Assembly: GCA_023398495.1 (NCBI GenBank)
Contig: JAEWSG010000225.1
Span: 139,951-203,950, forward strand
DNA: 64,000 bases
From: Bacillota bacterium
GTDB lineage: Bacteria; Bacillota; Clostridia; Acetivibrionales; Acetivibrionaceae
Direction of reading: 5' to 3'
This document shows positions 1 to 8,146 of this stretch, piece after piece. Each line of letters begins with the position of its first letter. The stretch's first letter is position 1. The notes beneath the pieces were generated by a model. That model did not search any database and was not told where the DNA came from. It saw nothing but the letters and a program-made list of their open reading frames with translations. Both the position numbers and the translations under genes were made by a program.

Positions 1-76
1 CATACAGATTAAACAAAGGAGGGTAGACTTATCGTTTTTTATTACAACCAATAACATTAAAAATGGGAGGAATATT

Positions 77-1333
77 ATGAAAAAGAGATTTTTAAGAAAA
101 TTTACAAGCATTCTTTTAGCAATAACATGTGCTTTTGCACTGTGTATTAATTCTAGTGCAGCAGACGATTCTACCGATAGTTCAAAAATTACAAAGAATG
201 AAGCGATTAAAGCTGCGTTGTATCACGTTGTATTATTACAGAAAGCAGACCCAGATTCATCGTGGAAAGGTAAAAAAGTTAAAGCTTCAGAGATTGTTGA
301 AGTATATGATGCAACTGATGAATTACATAGCTATATTATAAATCTAACAATAGATAATGAACCAGCTGGATTTGTTGAAATAGGCAATAATTCTGAGGAC
401 TTTCCAGTATTGAGCTATTCCTTTGAGTTTTCTCGTATGAATAGTGTAGATGTGAATAATTTCTTTACAAAGTCAAAAAATAAAAACAAAGATAAAAAAG
501 TAAAGTCCAAAAAAGTAGTCATTATTGGTCCTGGAAATTTTGGATTAAAGGTTGATTATGATGATAATTCTGCTGATATAGTATCTATTGATGGAATAAC
601 TAATATAAGTGATGTTGATAACAAAAAGAAGGAAAAAGTTGCCAAACAAAAAAATTCTGATAGTAAAGTAATTTGGGGGAAGATTAAAAAAATACCCTGT
701 GGAGAAATTGGTACTACAACTGATGGGGTGACAGACAGTTTAGCTTTCGAAAGCGGTTATACTGGGCGTATTTATGGCCTAGTTAGTGGAGTAGCCGATT
801 TGAACCAATGTTATAGTACCAAGTGGACTGGTCCTTCAGGATGTTCACCCACATCGGCCTATAATGTATTTTATTATTGGAAATTCACAAAAGGCAAAGA
901 ATATCTAATCGACACTCGTGATGATACATTGTTAGCATTACGTACTGCAATGGGTACTTATTTTAACAATGTAGGTAGTGCAACTCTAGTAGAAAATATT
1001 GGCCCTGGAATGGTGACTGTTGCAAAAAATCGTGGATATTCAACGGCAACGCAGTCAGCTCATAATAATCCATCTTGGAGTACAATAAAGAATGATATTG
1101 TTGGTCCTTCTGTTATTACATTCTGGAATCAAACATATTATTGTCCTGATGGTGCACATTCTGTTACAGGAGTAGGGAATATTGAATTTTTCTACAATAA
1201 TTCAATCTCCAGTGCAGGACACCAATATTTGATTATTCATGACAATTGGAATTCTAATTTTACTCCAACTAACGTTTATTTAGCATTTGGCAGAAACTAT
1301 GATAGGATACATTCGATTAAATTTGGAATATAA
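77..1333 (+). CDS. Secreted C39-like cysteine peptidase
   Basis: The product is 418 aa and probably an exported papain-fold peptidase that cuts proteins outside the cell. Residues 1-29 form a signal peptide (Lys/Arg start, hydrophobic core, SSAA end). Residues 35-120 look like a pro-domain and are followed by a Lys-rich linker. The catalytic part shows a Cys nucleophile near 256 in GPSGCSPTSA, a His near 361 in AHSVTGVGN, and an Asn/Asp near 389-390 in IHDNW. That order fits the C39-like (peptidase C39 family 2) fold. A good ribosome site (gggagg) lies 8 bases before the ATG. A lipoprotein gene follows 80 bases downstream. The catalytic assignment is by motif only, and the substrate is unknown. 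Confidence 0.72.
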   Translation: MKKRFLRKFTSILLAITCAFALCINSSAADDSTDSSKITKNEAIKAALYHVVLLQKADPDSSWKGKKVKASEIVEVYDATDELHSYIINLTIDNEPAGFVEIGNNSEDFPVLSYSFEFSRMNSVDVNNFFTKSKNKNKDKKVKSKKVVIIGPGNFGLKVDYDDNSADIVSIDGITNISDVDNKKKEKVAKQKNSDSKVIWGKIKKIPCGEIGTTTDGVTDSLAFESGYTGRIYGLVSGVADLNQCYSTKWTGPSGCSPTSAYNVFYYWKFTKGKEYLIDTRDDTLLALRTAMGTYFNNVGSATLVENIGPGMVTVAKNRGYSTATQSAHNNPSWSTIKNDIVGPSVITFWNQTYYCPDGAHSVTGVGNIEFFYNNSISSAGHQYLIIHDNWNSNFTPTNVYLAFGRNYDRIHSIKFGI

Positions 1334-1414
1334 GCCGATATTTGACTTGTTTATGTATGACAAAATGAAAGAATTCAAAATCAAACATAACATACGTAAA
1401 GGAATGAGATTGGT

Positions 1415-1858
1415 ATGAAAAAATTGAAAGCTTTAATAATCCTTTTGTGTTTTTGTCTTTTGATATCCGGTTGTTCAGAGGATATTGTTGTTGACAAATT
1501 ATACATTCCGGAAGGGTATAAGGACAAGTTGGAGACGATGAAAATGACGGAGATTGCTCCAATGCCGTATTTTAAAAGTCCTTTTATTACTATTACTAAA
1601 GATTTTGAAGGAAAACAGTATGCAGTTATATTTCGTGAGAACGAGGAAATAGAAAAGGTAATTTTACCAAAAACTTATGAGAGTATCGTAGATATTTTCG
1701 AAACAAAAGGTTGTAAGATTGAAAAATATGCACAAGAATTTTCTAATTTACAAATGTTTGAAAATAATAATAAATTATACTGGTATTTTTCAGACGAGGA
1801 AAAGGAAATTCACTTAAATTTGCAAGGCGAAGAAGAAGACCCATTTGACAAGAAATAG
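1415..1858 (+). CDS. Putative small lipoprotein
   Basis: The product is 147 aa and unrecognised beyond its export signal. The N-terminus MKKLKALIILLCFCLLISGC is a typical lipoprotein signal with the lipobox LISGC, so the mature protein should start at Cys20 and be anchored on the outer face of the membrane. The rest is charged and without Cys or obvious repeats. The ATG follows 'ggaatgagattggt', a weak ribosome site. It lies just after the C39-like peptidase gene on the same strand, so co-transcription is possible, but a functional link is only inferred. Confidence 0.7.
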   Translation: MKKLKALIILLCFCLLISGCSEDIVVDKLYIPEGYKDKLETMKMTEIAPMPYFKSPFITITKDFEGKQYAVIFRENEEIEKVILPKTYESIVDIFETKGCKIEKYAQEFSNLQMFENNNKLYWYFSDEEKEIHLNLQGEEEDPFDKK

Positions 1859-1921
1859 GTATAAGTAAAGAATATAACTTTTGGATTGCAATACTACTTT
1901 CTATAGCTTTGCAAAAAGATG

Positions 1922-1963
1922 AGAAGAGCTAAAGAACTTTATTGAAAGTTCTTTAGCTCTTCT
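1922..1963 (-). terminator. Terminator overlapping the end of a minus-strand CDS
   Basis: A perfect 19-bp stem (1922-1940 with 1945-1963) has a 4-base loop. On the minus strand it runs into a T-rich stretch. One arm is the last codons and stop of the gene at 1939-2151, so the terminator is partly coding. Confidence 0.75.
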
Positions 1964-2151
1964 TCTGTCAGGACACTTACAAAAAGTTTTGGCAAATCAT
2001 TTTCGTTTGAGCACCCTTGAGCATAGTACCAGTCAAATACTTTTTTCTCAATTTCCTGATGAGTTCCTTCAATGGTGTTTGGATATACAGCCACCAGTTT
2101 GTTGGTTACTTTATCCTTTAATCCTACATGTATTGGACGATTATCTCTCAT
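1939..2151 (-). CDS. Small hypothetical protein (70 aa)
   Basis: This is a 70-aa soluble protein of unknown family (starts MRDNRPIHVGLKDKVTNK). It has a single Cys in YYAQGCSNEND and an acidic tail TEEELKNF. The ATG is preceded on the minus strand by 'aaaggtag', a good ribosome site with normal spacing, which supports it as a real gene. Its last seven codons form one arm of the transcription terminator at 1922-1963. It sits downstream of the SASP gene on the same strand but is separated from it by a terminator. No function can be assigned from the sequence. Confidence 0.62.
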   Translation of the reverse strand: MRDNRPIHVGLKDKVTNKLVAVYPNTIEGTHQEIEKKVFDWYYAQGCSNENDLPKLFVSVLTEEELKNFQ

Positions 2152-2177
2152 TTTAAAATCTACCTTTCATAATTTTT

Positions 2178-2214
2178 AGGAAAAAGGGCTGTTAAAAAAA
2201 CAACCCTTTTTTCT
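2178..2214 (-). terminator. Terminator after the SASP gene
   Basis: A GGGCTGTT / AACAACCC stem around an A/T loop is flanked by A and T runs on both sides. It should end SASP transcription on the minus strand. Confidence 0.65.
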
Positions 2215-2230
2215 GTTATTCTATCTGCAA

Positions 2231-2416
2231 TTATTTGTTTGTATAGTTATTGCCAGTATAGGATTCGAAAACCTTTTTAACAATGTTTCCGCCGATTCTA
2301 CCTGCATCCCTTGATGCAAGGTCACCATTGTATCCTTGTTTTAAGTTAACACCGATTTCAGAAGCTACTTCATATTTCATCTTATCAAATTTAGTTTTGC
2401 TGTTATTGTTAGCCAT
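2231..2416 (-). CDS. Alpha/beta-type small acid-soluble spore protein
   Basis: The product is 61 aa and coats and protects DNA in the dormant spore core. It carries the family signatures KYEVASEIGVNL near residues 14-26 and the C-terminal ASRDAGRIGGNIVKK, including the GPR protease cleavage region around the first motif. The reading frame extends 12 codons further upstream, but the ATG at 2416 is preceded at good spacing by 'ggagg', so MANNNSKTKF is the likely start. The gene is monocistronic, with terminators on both sides, as usual for forespore genes expressed by SigG. It shows that the host forms endospores. Confidence 0.93.
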   Translation of the reverse strand: MANNNSKTKFDKMKYEVASEIGVNLKQGYNGDLASRDAGRIGGNIVKKVFESYTGNNYTNK

Positions 2417-2614
2417 ATTTATAGCCTCCTTTAATTTTTTGTTCACTACCAATGTGATAGTGTACTATTATAATGTGCAGTAATCGTTTTTTTATGAGGG
2501 GAAATTGATGTCAAAGGATGTCCAAATTTCCTTGTTACACTTCACAAAATAAAGGGTAAGAATAACCATAACAACAAGAAAAGATAACTTTCTTAAGATA
2601 TAGGAGGGATTAAG

Positions 2615-2767
2615 ATGAAATTGAGATCTGAAAAGGTGAAGCTTACTGAAAAGGACAAACTGGTTCTGTTAAAGCATATTAATGTATGTACTGATATTGG
2701 AGGATATGGGTGCAGTATCATGAAAGCTAAAGAAGTAAATTTTAAACTTAATATGGCGTTAAATTAA
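2615..2767 (+). CDS. Small 50-aa ORF with strong ribosome site
   Basis: This short gene is easy to overlook. ATG 2615 follows 'aggaggg' by 7 bases and encodes a 50-aa basic protein (starts MKLRSEKVKLTEKDKLVLLK, contains HINVCTDIGGYGCS) ending in TAA. Two Cys (in VCTD and YGCS) could bind metal or form a disulfide. A strong terminator 25 bases after the stop delimits it as an independent unit. The family is not recognised. The strong SD and terminator are the evidence; coding is otherwise inferred. Confidence 0.5.
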   Translation: MKLRSEKVKLTEKDKLVLLKHINVCTDIGGYGCSIMKAKEVNFKLNMALN

Positions 2768-2791
2768 CAGTAAAATCTTAAATTTTTAAAC

Positions 2792-2827
2792 TAAAGGTGT
2801 CTATTATTATTAATAATAGACACCTTT
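2792..2827. terminator. Bidirectional terminator
   Basis: AAAGGTGTCTATTATTA pairs with TAATAATAGACACCTTT. It has an A run on the left and a T run on the right, and lies between convergent genes at 2615-2767 (+) and 2836-3057 (-). Confidence 0.85.
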
Positions 2828-2835
2828 TATGTTGC

Positions 2836-3057
2836 TTATGCCTTGTCTCTTACAGTAGGTGCTTCTCTGAAGAGTAAACTTATGCTGTATAAGCCTGCAA
2901 GGCCTACTATAGAATAAATTGTTCTCGCTAAAAATGTTGTTGAACCACCAAATAAATCTGCTACCAGATCATATTGGAAAAGTCCCACTAATAGCCAGTT
3001 CAATGCTCCAATCACTACAAGAACCAGAGCAAGTCTATCCAAAGGTGTTCTATTCAT
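2836..3057 (-). CDS. DUF378 family membrane protein
   Basis: The product is 73 aa, a short two-helix membrane protein of the DUF378 (YuzA-like) family. Hydrophobic segments lie at about residues 9-27 (LALVLVVIGALNWLLVGLF) and 43-61. The GALNWLLVG motif is typical of this family, and the protein has the usual family length. The ATG is preceded by 'aggaag' on the minus strand. It shares the terminator at 2792-2827 with the small ORF on the other strand. The biological role of the family is not established. Confidence 0.82.
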   Translation of the reverse strand: MNRTPLDRLALVLVVIGALNWLLVGLFQYDLVADLFGGSTTFLARTIYSIVGLAGLYSISLLFREAPTVRDKA

Positions 3058-3207
3058 AGTTATAACTTCCTTTCTTATTTTTTATATGTGTAGTATTTCC
3101 GATAATTTTTTTATTAATGTATAGAAAATTATGTGCTATTTACTATTAGAAACAAATTTGGTAAGATTATTCCGAGTATTAAATTCAAATTTATTGGAGG
3201 AATTGAT

Positions 3208-3432
3208 ATGGCTGGTTTTTGGGACAATGAGGAGTTAATTGGAAAAATTGAAAAAAATAATCGTGAAGAAATACAGGTCAAAAAGGTTGAAAAAAAAGGT
3301 AAACAATATATAGATATACGTGTTTTTTGGTCAGACGGTGAGAGCGATGAGTTTAAGCCAAGTCAAAAGGGTGTAACTGTACCTTATGACAGTCTCGATC
3401 AATTAAAGGAATTGATAGGAAGAATTGAATGA
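3208..3432 (+). CDS. PC4/YdbC-like ssDNA-binding protein
   Basis: The product is 74 aa. The frame is open further upstream, but ATG 3208 follows 'ggagg' with 8-base spacing, so MAGFWDNEEL is the likely start. The central part (VKKVEKKGKQYIDIRVFW, then KGVTVPYDSLDQLKELI) matches the strand-strand-helix pattern of bacterial PC4-like coactivator domains (YdbC type), which bind single-stranded DNA or RNA as dimers. The basic first half and amphipathic final helix agree. It is followed by a GC hairpin at 3449-3466. The assignment is by pattern. Confidence 0.6.
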   Translation: MAGFWDNEELIGKIEKNNREEIQVKKVEKKGKQYIDIRVFWSDGESDEFKPSQKGVTVPYDSLDQLKELIGRIE

Positions 3433-3445
3433 CGTTATTATTTTA

Positions 3446-3468
3446 CAGAGGGGCTAAACGCCCCTTAA
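3446..3468. terminator. Hairpin between convergent genes
   Basis: AGGGGC-taaac-GCCCCT lies between the PC4-like gene (+) and the amidohydrolase (-). It has no strong T run, so it is a weak terminator candidate. Confidence 0.45.
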
Positions 3469-3470
3469 AT

Positions 3471-4655
3471 CTATTTGCCAAGATAATCAAAGACAGTTTG
3501 GGCGAATATTTCCATACCTGTTGCAATGCAGCTTTCGTCAACAATAAATTTACTGCTGTGAAGGTTTTCAAAATGTTTTGCGTTCGGATGGGTACAACCT
3601 AAGTTAAACAATGCACCCGGTACGCTGTTTAAATAATATGAAAAGTCCTCTGCAAGCATGGAGGCTTGATTGTTTAGTATAATGTTTTCTTCTGGTATGA
3701 CTTTAGAAGAAGCTTCAACGATCAAATCAACTACTTCTTTACTATTGATAACCGGAGGATAGCTGGGATTGTAGTTAAAAGTATAATTTGCCCCCATAGC
3801 ACCTGTTACAGAAGAAATAATAGCATTCATTTTCCGGGAAATCTCCTGGTGTAGCAAGGGGTCAAAGCATCTTACAGTGCCTTTGATTGTAGCTGTTGAG
3901 GGAATTATGTTAAAGGTAGTTCCTGCTTGAAAGCTTGTGACGGATAAAACGGCACTTTTTAGAGGATCGATATTTCTTGATACTATAGTTTGAAAAAGAT
4001 TTATTATGTTTGATCCTATAACAATTGGATCAATAGTGTTTTGAGGTTGGGCAGCATGACCGCCCTTACCTGTTATTTCTATCTCAAATTCCACAGGAGA
4101 TGCCATTACAGGGCCGGGGCTTATGGAAATCTGACCTGACTTTATACCCGGAGATACATGCAGTGCAATTATAGCATCCACTTCAGGATTTGAAAGAACT
4201 CCCTCGTTTATCATAATTTCTGCTCCGCCAAGTCCCTCTTCTGCAGGCTGAAATATGAATTTTACATTGCCTTTAAATTTATCTCTGTTTTTACTGAGAA
4301 TATGTGCTGCTCCAAGGGCAATGGAAATATGTACATCATGACCGCAGGCGTGCATGAGGCCTTTGTTGGCAGAGGCATATTGTAAGTCGTTTTCTTCGAG
4401 AATTGGCAAGGCATCCATATCAGCTCTTATAGCAACAGTCGAACCGGAGGTGGCTCCTTCTAAGAGGCCGATGACACCGGTGCCTGCAATACCTTTGGTA
4501 ACTTTTAAGCCGAGTTTTTCTAGGTAGCTGGAAATAAGAGAGGAGGTTTTAATTTCCTTAAAGCCTAATTCAGGAAATTGATGAACCTTTCTTCTTATTA
4601 AGACTATTTCGTTTAGTATATCTGAAGAGTTTTGCTTTATTATATCGGTAAGCAT
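3471..4655 (-). CDS. M20 family metal-dependent amidohydrolase
   Basis: The product is 394 aa. It hydrolyses N-acyl amino acids or related amides (aminoacylase/hippurate hydrolase group) using two metal ions. Visible ligands and motifs are RADMDALPILE (residues 78-88), HACGHDVHI (Cys104 and His106 region), QPAEEGLGGAEIM (Glu139/Glu140) and the C-terminal LAEDFSYYL. The lid/dimerisation domain starts with GKGGHAAQPQ. Length and motif order are normal for the IAL-type M20D branch. There is no signal peptide, so it is cytoplasmic. Its minus-strand upstream neighbour is the DUF1540-like gene. The exact substrate cannot be read from sequence. Confidence 0.9.
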   Translation of the reverse strand: MLTDIIKQNSSDILNEIVLIRRKVHQFPELGFKEIKTSSLISSYLEKLGLKVTKGIAGTGVIGLLEGATSGSTVAIRADMDALPILEENDLQYASANKGLMHACGHDVHISIALGAAHILSKNRDKFKGNVKFIFQPAEEGLGGAEIMINEGVLSNPEVDAIIALHVSPGIKSGQISISPGPVMASPVEFEIEITGKGGHAAQPQNTIDPIVIGSNIINLFQTIVSRNIDPLKSAVLSVTSFQAGTTFNIIPSTATIKGTVRCFDPLLHQEISRKMNAIISSVTGAMGANYTFNYNPSYPPVINSKEVVDLIVEASSKVIPEENIILNNQASMLAEDFSYYLNSVPGALFNLGCTHPNAKHFENLHSSKFIVDESCIATGMEIFAQTVFDYLGK

Positions 4656-4738
4656 AATTTATCACCTTCACGATTTATATAGTATAAATTGATAAGGCCA
4701 TTATAGCATTTTGGAAACAATATAGAAAGGAAAAACTC

Positions 4739-4882
4739 CTATTCCTTGGTCTTTTTTTTAGTATTTTCTTCAAAGTATATACAGTCTGTTGTTATTAATG
4801 CAGAATTCATAGTGACATTATCTAAAGAGCACTTACCATCCTTTTGATGAATGCAGTTGGATGAGCAGTTGATAGTAGTCAT
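4739..4882 (-). CDS. DUF1540-like small Cys-rich protein
   Basis: This is a 47-aa gene. ATG 4882 is preceded on the minus strand by 'taggag'. The protein reads MTTINCSSNCIHQKDGKCSL and then contains DNVTM and TTDCIYFEEN. The spacing Cys6-Cys10-Cys18-Cys34 and the DNV and DC-YFE motifs match DUF1540-type small proteins, which are common in spore formers and probably bind metal. Position upstream of the M20 gene may be incidental. The role is unknown. Confidence 0.62.
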   Translation of the reverse strand: MTTINCSSNCIHQKDGKCSLDNVTMNSALITTDCIYFEENTKKKTKE

Positions 4883-4986
4883 AAATTCACTCCTAATAGA
4901 GAGTTTAGATAATTTTTATAAACTTCCATATAGTATTATTCCCGATAAACATCTAAATATTTATGTAATTGCTCTGAAAAATCAAA

Positions 4987-5020
4987 AGCCGCACCTCTTG
5001 GAAAGGTGCGGTTTTATTTG
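4987..5020 (+). terminator. Rho-independent terminator-like hairpin
   Basis: GCCGCACCT pairs with AGGTGCGG(t) followed by TTTTATTT. It stands alone in the intergenic region, and an upstream A run makes it possibly two-way. Confidence 0.65.
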
Positions 5021-5051
5021 AATAACTGCCGACTACCCTTGTAATCAACAG

Positions 5052-5167
5052 CTAGTGCTTTTGAACATAATTCATTTCTAGAAATGAATTATGCAAAATG
5101 CACATCCTATGTTTTTTGCTGATTAACAAAATAAATTCTAGAATTTTATTTTGTTAATCAGCACTAG
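5052..5167. repeat. Nested palindromes in intergenic DNA
   Basis: This 116-bp structure has an outer CTAGTGC (5052-5058) that matches GCACTAG (5161-5167). Inside lies a perfect 28-bp palindrome centred on CTAG (5066-5093) and a 45-bp near-perfect palindrome, also centred on TCTAGA (5118-5162). It encodes nothing. It may be a MITE-like element or a folded regulatory site. Confidence 0.7.
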
Positions 5168-5318
5168 TAGCCAGATAATAGTTCACTTAAAATTGAATTT
5201 TATCTATTGTATATTATGAATTTATATTAAAAAGTGTGATAATATTTATATTATGTTCAACGATAATATATCTATAGTTTATTATCATCATAAATAATAT
5301 ATTCTTGTAAACTAAGGG

Positions 5319-5421
5319 ATAACGAAAAAATAACATCCTATCCTCATATTTTGAAAACATGATTAAATCAAGTTTTTTCGTTATCCAGAGTAGGAACTTA
5401 TATTTTGTCGTACCTAATGTA
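5319..5421. repeat. Inverted repeat and degenerate direct repeat, copy 1
   Basis: GGATAACGAAAAAA (5319) is inverted as TTTTTTCGTTATCC (5371). The block from about 5365 to 5421 is repeated with changes at about 6255-6313, on the far side of the gene between them. The part before 5319 is AT-rich with no gene seen. Confidence 0.5.
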
Positions 5422-5467
5422 AAGGTACAGCTAATGTGTTAAAAATATTTGTAACTGGAGTTTTAAT

Positions 5468-6226
5468 ATGAAATATGTAGATATTCCCAATATACCTGAA
5501 AGTAAAGTAGACCTTGCAATTGTCGATGGTAGAATAGCCAAAAGTCTTGAAAAGGGCCTTTTAGATAATAAAATTCATATAATTAAAACAAAGGCACATC
5601 CATCTTTGTATGCATCCGTAGCGTTTCATCCTGACATGTTTTTTCAACACCTTGGACATAGAACCATTGTTTATGCACCAGGTACAGATGTCAGCACTCT
5701 TCATGAACTTGAAGAAAATGGCTTTTGCTTGATAAAGGGGGATTGCGAAATTACTTCCAGGTATCCTGGCAATATTTCGTATAATGTGGCAAGAATCGGG
5801 AGGTATGCATTTCACAATACCAGATACACGGATAAGGTTTTGCGGGATCGGTTTTTCAAAAATGATGTTGAATTGATTCATGTAAACCAGGGATATGCGA
5901 AATGTGCAATTTCTGTTGTAGATGAAAACTCTTTTATTACAATGGACAGAGGTGTTGCAAGGATTGCTGAAAAGAAAGGTTTTGATGTCTTAGTTATAGA
6001 AGAAAAGAATATTTTGCTTCCAGGACTTGACAATGGATTTATAGGTGGAAGTACCGGATTGCTTGACAGGAAAAAGTGGGCTATAGCTGGCGATATTAGA
6101 GCATTATCCTCTTTTTGTGAGATTATGGATTTTCTAAACAATAAAGGTATTGAAATTATTTCTTTATCAAATGAGCAGGTTGTCGACATAGGTTCTTTGC
6201 TTCCGATTGTTGAAAGCTCCGATTAG
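5468..6226 (+). CDS. DUF6873 (GME-fold) family protein
   Basis: The product is 252 aa and cytoplasmic, with no signal peptide. Motifs HVNQGYAKCAISVVDENSFITMDRGVA (split across residues 137-163), KGFDVLVIEE and GFIGGSTGLLD resemble the DUF6873 family, which has a guanidino-group-modifying-enzyme-like fold. A conserved Cys lies in YAKCA and an Asp in TMDRG. It is therefore a possible hydrolase or lyase of unknown substrate. ATG 5468 follows 'ctggagtttta', a usable ribosome site. The gene stands alone between two copies of a degenerate repeat. The family assignment is from memory of motifs. Confidence 0.6.
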   Translation: MKYVDIPNIPESKVDLAIVDGRIAKSLEKGLLDNKIHIIKTKAHPSLYASVAFHPDMFFQHLGHRTIVYAPGTDVSTLHELEENGFCLIKGDCEITSRYPGNISYNVARIGRYAFHNTRYTDKVLRDRFFKNDVELIHVNQGYAKCAISVVDENSFITMDRGVARIAEKKGFDVLVIEEKNILLPGLDNGFIGGSTGLLDRKKWAIAGDIRALSSFCEIMDFLNNKGIEIISLSNEQVVDIGSLLPIVESSD

Positions 6227-6607
6227 CTAAGCAAAAGTGGAACAAACAGGAGTTAAATCGAATTTTTTTGTTATAGAGAGTGGGAACTTTATTTTTAACT
6301 GTACCTTATTTACAATCAACTAAGATGATGTGCACTTGTAACTTACTATATTGATTTGCATATAATATACTATGAAAATTTATAATGTAGGAATATTAAA
6401 ATATAACTTCGGCTATAATTTCACTTCAGGCCTTATTTAATTCAAATAGGTTACGTGAAAAATCTTAAGTAATATTTCAGGTATTCTTATAGAACAATAG
6501 GTATGTATGTTAAAAAAAATTGTAGACGAGTGCCATATGGTAATAATTGCATATATCGCTTACTGCATACAACAAATTACTAAGACATATACTACGTTTG
6601 AAGGGAT
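6227..6607. other. Intergenic region with repeat copy 2
   Basis: The region holds the second copy (about 6255-6313) of the block seen at 5365-5421, including the shared '-GGAACTT-' and '-GTACCT-' words. The rest is AT-rich and no gene or clear RNA is seen. Confidence 0.45.
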
Positions 6608-6616
6608 GTGAAGTTG

Positions 6617-7522
6617 ATGCAGTGTCTTTGTATTGGGGTTAATGATTGTGCAGAAAGTGTAAAAGGTTATATATCTAACGAAATAGGAAAGCTGAACAAA
6701 TCAGGCATAGATTGTTTTGTATCCGACAGTGTTGACTTAGATGGCTCAACTTCTGTAATTTGCACAATTAACCAGATAGAAAAGTACACACCCGAATATG
6801 ATGAATTGGTACTTAGTGTATCAAACGGTCTTGCAGACTATATAATTGAACAGTATGAAGAAAAACTTATTCTCAGAATAATTAATAGCAATTACTGCTA
6901 TTTTAATACAATAGAAAAGAAAGAAATATTGAGATTGGCTCTTTTGATTATAAAAAATGATGATAAAAACTTTTTAAGCAGTTTGTATCAGATAAGGAGA
7001 AGGAATATAATCATCAGAAAGCTGATAGAATATTTTGAGAGCTCAGAAAAAGTAATACTGGACGGTTTTGTGAACTTCAGACTGAAAGATTATATGAAAG
7101 ACCTGGAAGAGATTGTTGACAAGGCTGTAGACGATTTTCTTACAGAGAGAGAATATAAAGAATTTATCCGCCTCCTAAGATACTTTGTTGATATACAGGA
7201 ACCTAAGTTTAATGTAATTCACGTATTGGTAGGCTATGACAGCAAATATATCTTGCTGGATGAAAATAAGAGGGAAATAACTAATGAATGTATTCAGGAA
7301 TTTATGAACGATATACCTGAAGGTGAAATCAATTATGATGATTTGTTGGTCAGCTCGCTTATAACTATGGCACCAAAAAAAGTAGTTATTCATAGTGCTA
7401 AAAGCTTCAGGAACAAGGAACTTTTGGAGACTATTAAAAACGTTTTCTGGGGTAAGTCGATTATATGCCCTGATTGTGAACTATGTCTTGTTAAAGTGGC
7501 CAGAAGTGAGAATAAGAGTTAG
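6617..7522 (+). CDS. ytxC: Sporulation protein YtxC-like
   Basis: The product is about 301 aa. The frame opens at GTG 6608, but 'aaggg' at 6601-6605 is too close for it, so ATG 6617 (or TTG 6614) is more likely. The central block VNFRLKDYMKDLEEIVDKAV, followed by REYKEFIRLLRYFVDIQEPK, is the hallmark of the YtxC family, made during sporulation. The C-terminal part INYDDLLVSSLITMAPKK also fits. There is no signal peptide or membrane helix. A strong terminator at 7551-7591 follows. The biochemical function of YtxC is unknown. Confidence 0.85.
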   Translation: MQCLCIGVNDCAESVKGYISNEIGKLNKSGIDCFVSDSVDLDGSTSVICTINQIEKYTPEYDELVLSVSNGLADYIIEQYEEKLILRIINSNYCYFNTIEKKEILRLALLIIKNDDKNFLSSLYQIRRRNIIIRKLIEYFESSEKVILDGFVNFRLKDYMKDLEEIVDKAVDDFLTEREYKEFIRLLRYFVDIQEPKFNVIHVLVGYDSKYILLDENKREITNECIQEFMNDIPEGEINYDDLLVSSLITMAPKKVVIHSAKSFRNKELLETIKNVFWGKSIICPDCELCLVKVARSENKS

Positions 7523-7550
7523 GTGTTATTCTTGAGTTTTTGCCTTTGGA

Positions 7551-7591
7551 GTGGGATTAGTGCTTGCAAAAAGCAGCTATCTCACTTTTTT
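7551..7591 (+). terminator. Terminator of ytxC
   Basis: GTGGGATTAGTGCTT pairs with AAGCAGCTATCTCAC, followed by TTTTTT. Confidence 0.8.
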
Positions 7592-7861
7592 GTCTCATAA
7601 TTCTACTTTTAAAAACAAATAGTACTAATTTCCTACATAATTTTTTCACAATATATATTGACAATAGGAATTCAAATGATAAAATAAATTGTGTAACACA
7701 ATATAATGTATATTAATAATTCAAATGGTACATAATATAGAAAAGTAATTAATATTGCTCAAACCTTCAGTTATTATATATATTGTTGTTTTTTTAATCT
7801 TCCACGGAAGATAAAAATGAAAAAAGCTAATGAAAAATTAAAAAACTAAAGATGAATATCC

Positions 7862-7900
7862 AGGGAAATAAAAAGAGAGTTTAACTCTCTTTTTCCCTTT
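7862..7900. terminator. Second hairpin in the 7.5-8.1 kb gap
   Basis: AAAAAGAGAGTT pairs with AACTCTCTTTTT, itself inside AGGGAAA/CCCTTT-like flanks. It stands alone in a 620-base gap with no ORF, so it may end a short untranslated RNA. The remainder of 7592-8132 is AT-rich and nothing else is seen. Confidence 0.5.
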
Positions 7901-8146
7901 TTATGCAACTTTAGCTTGTTCTAGCTCAATGAGAGAAAAGCTTAATCCTTCTTACATATTTGAATTGACACATATATTTGTGGTAGAATTCGCTTAAGTG
8001 TTAATAAAAAATGGTGAAAATGATTTTACAAGGACATTTAATATAAGATTAAAGCATCTGTTTTAATTATTTGTTAATGTTGTCAAAGGTTTTTAAATAT
8101 AAATAGATAGAGGGAAATATATTCGGAGTATACTGGAGGTATATCC

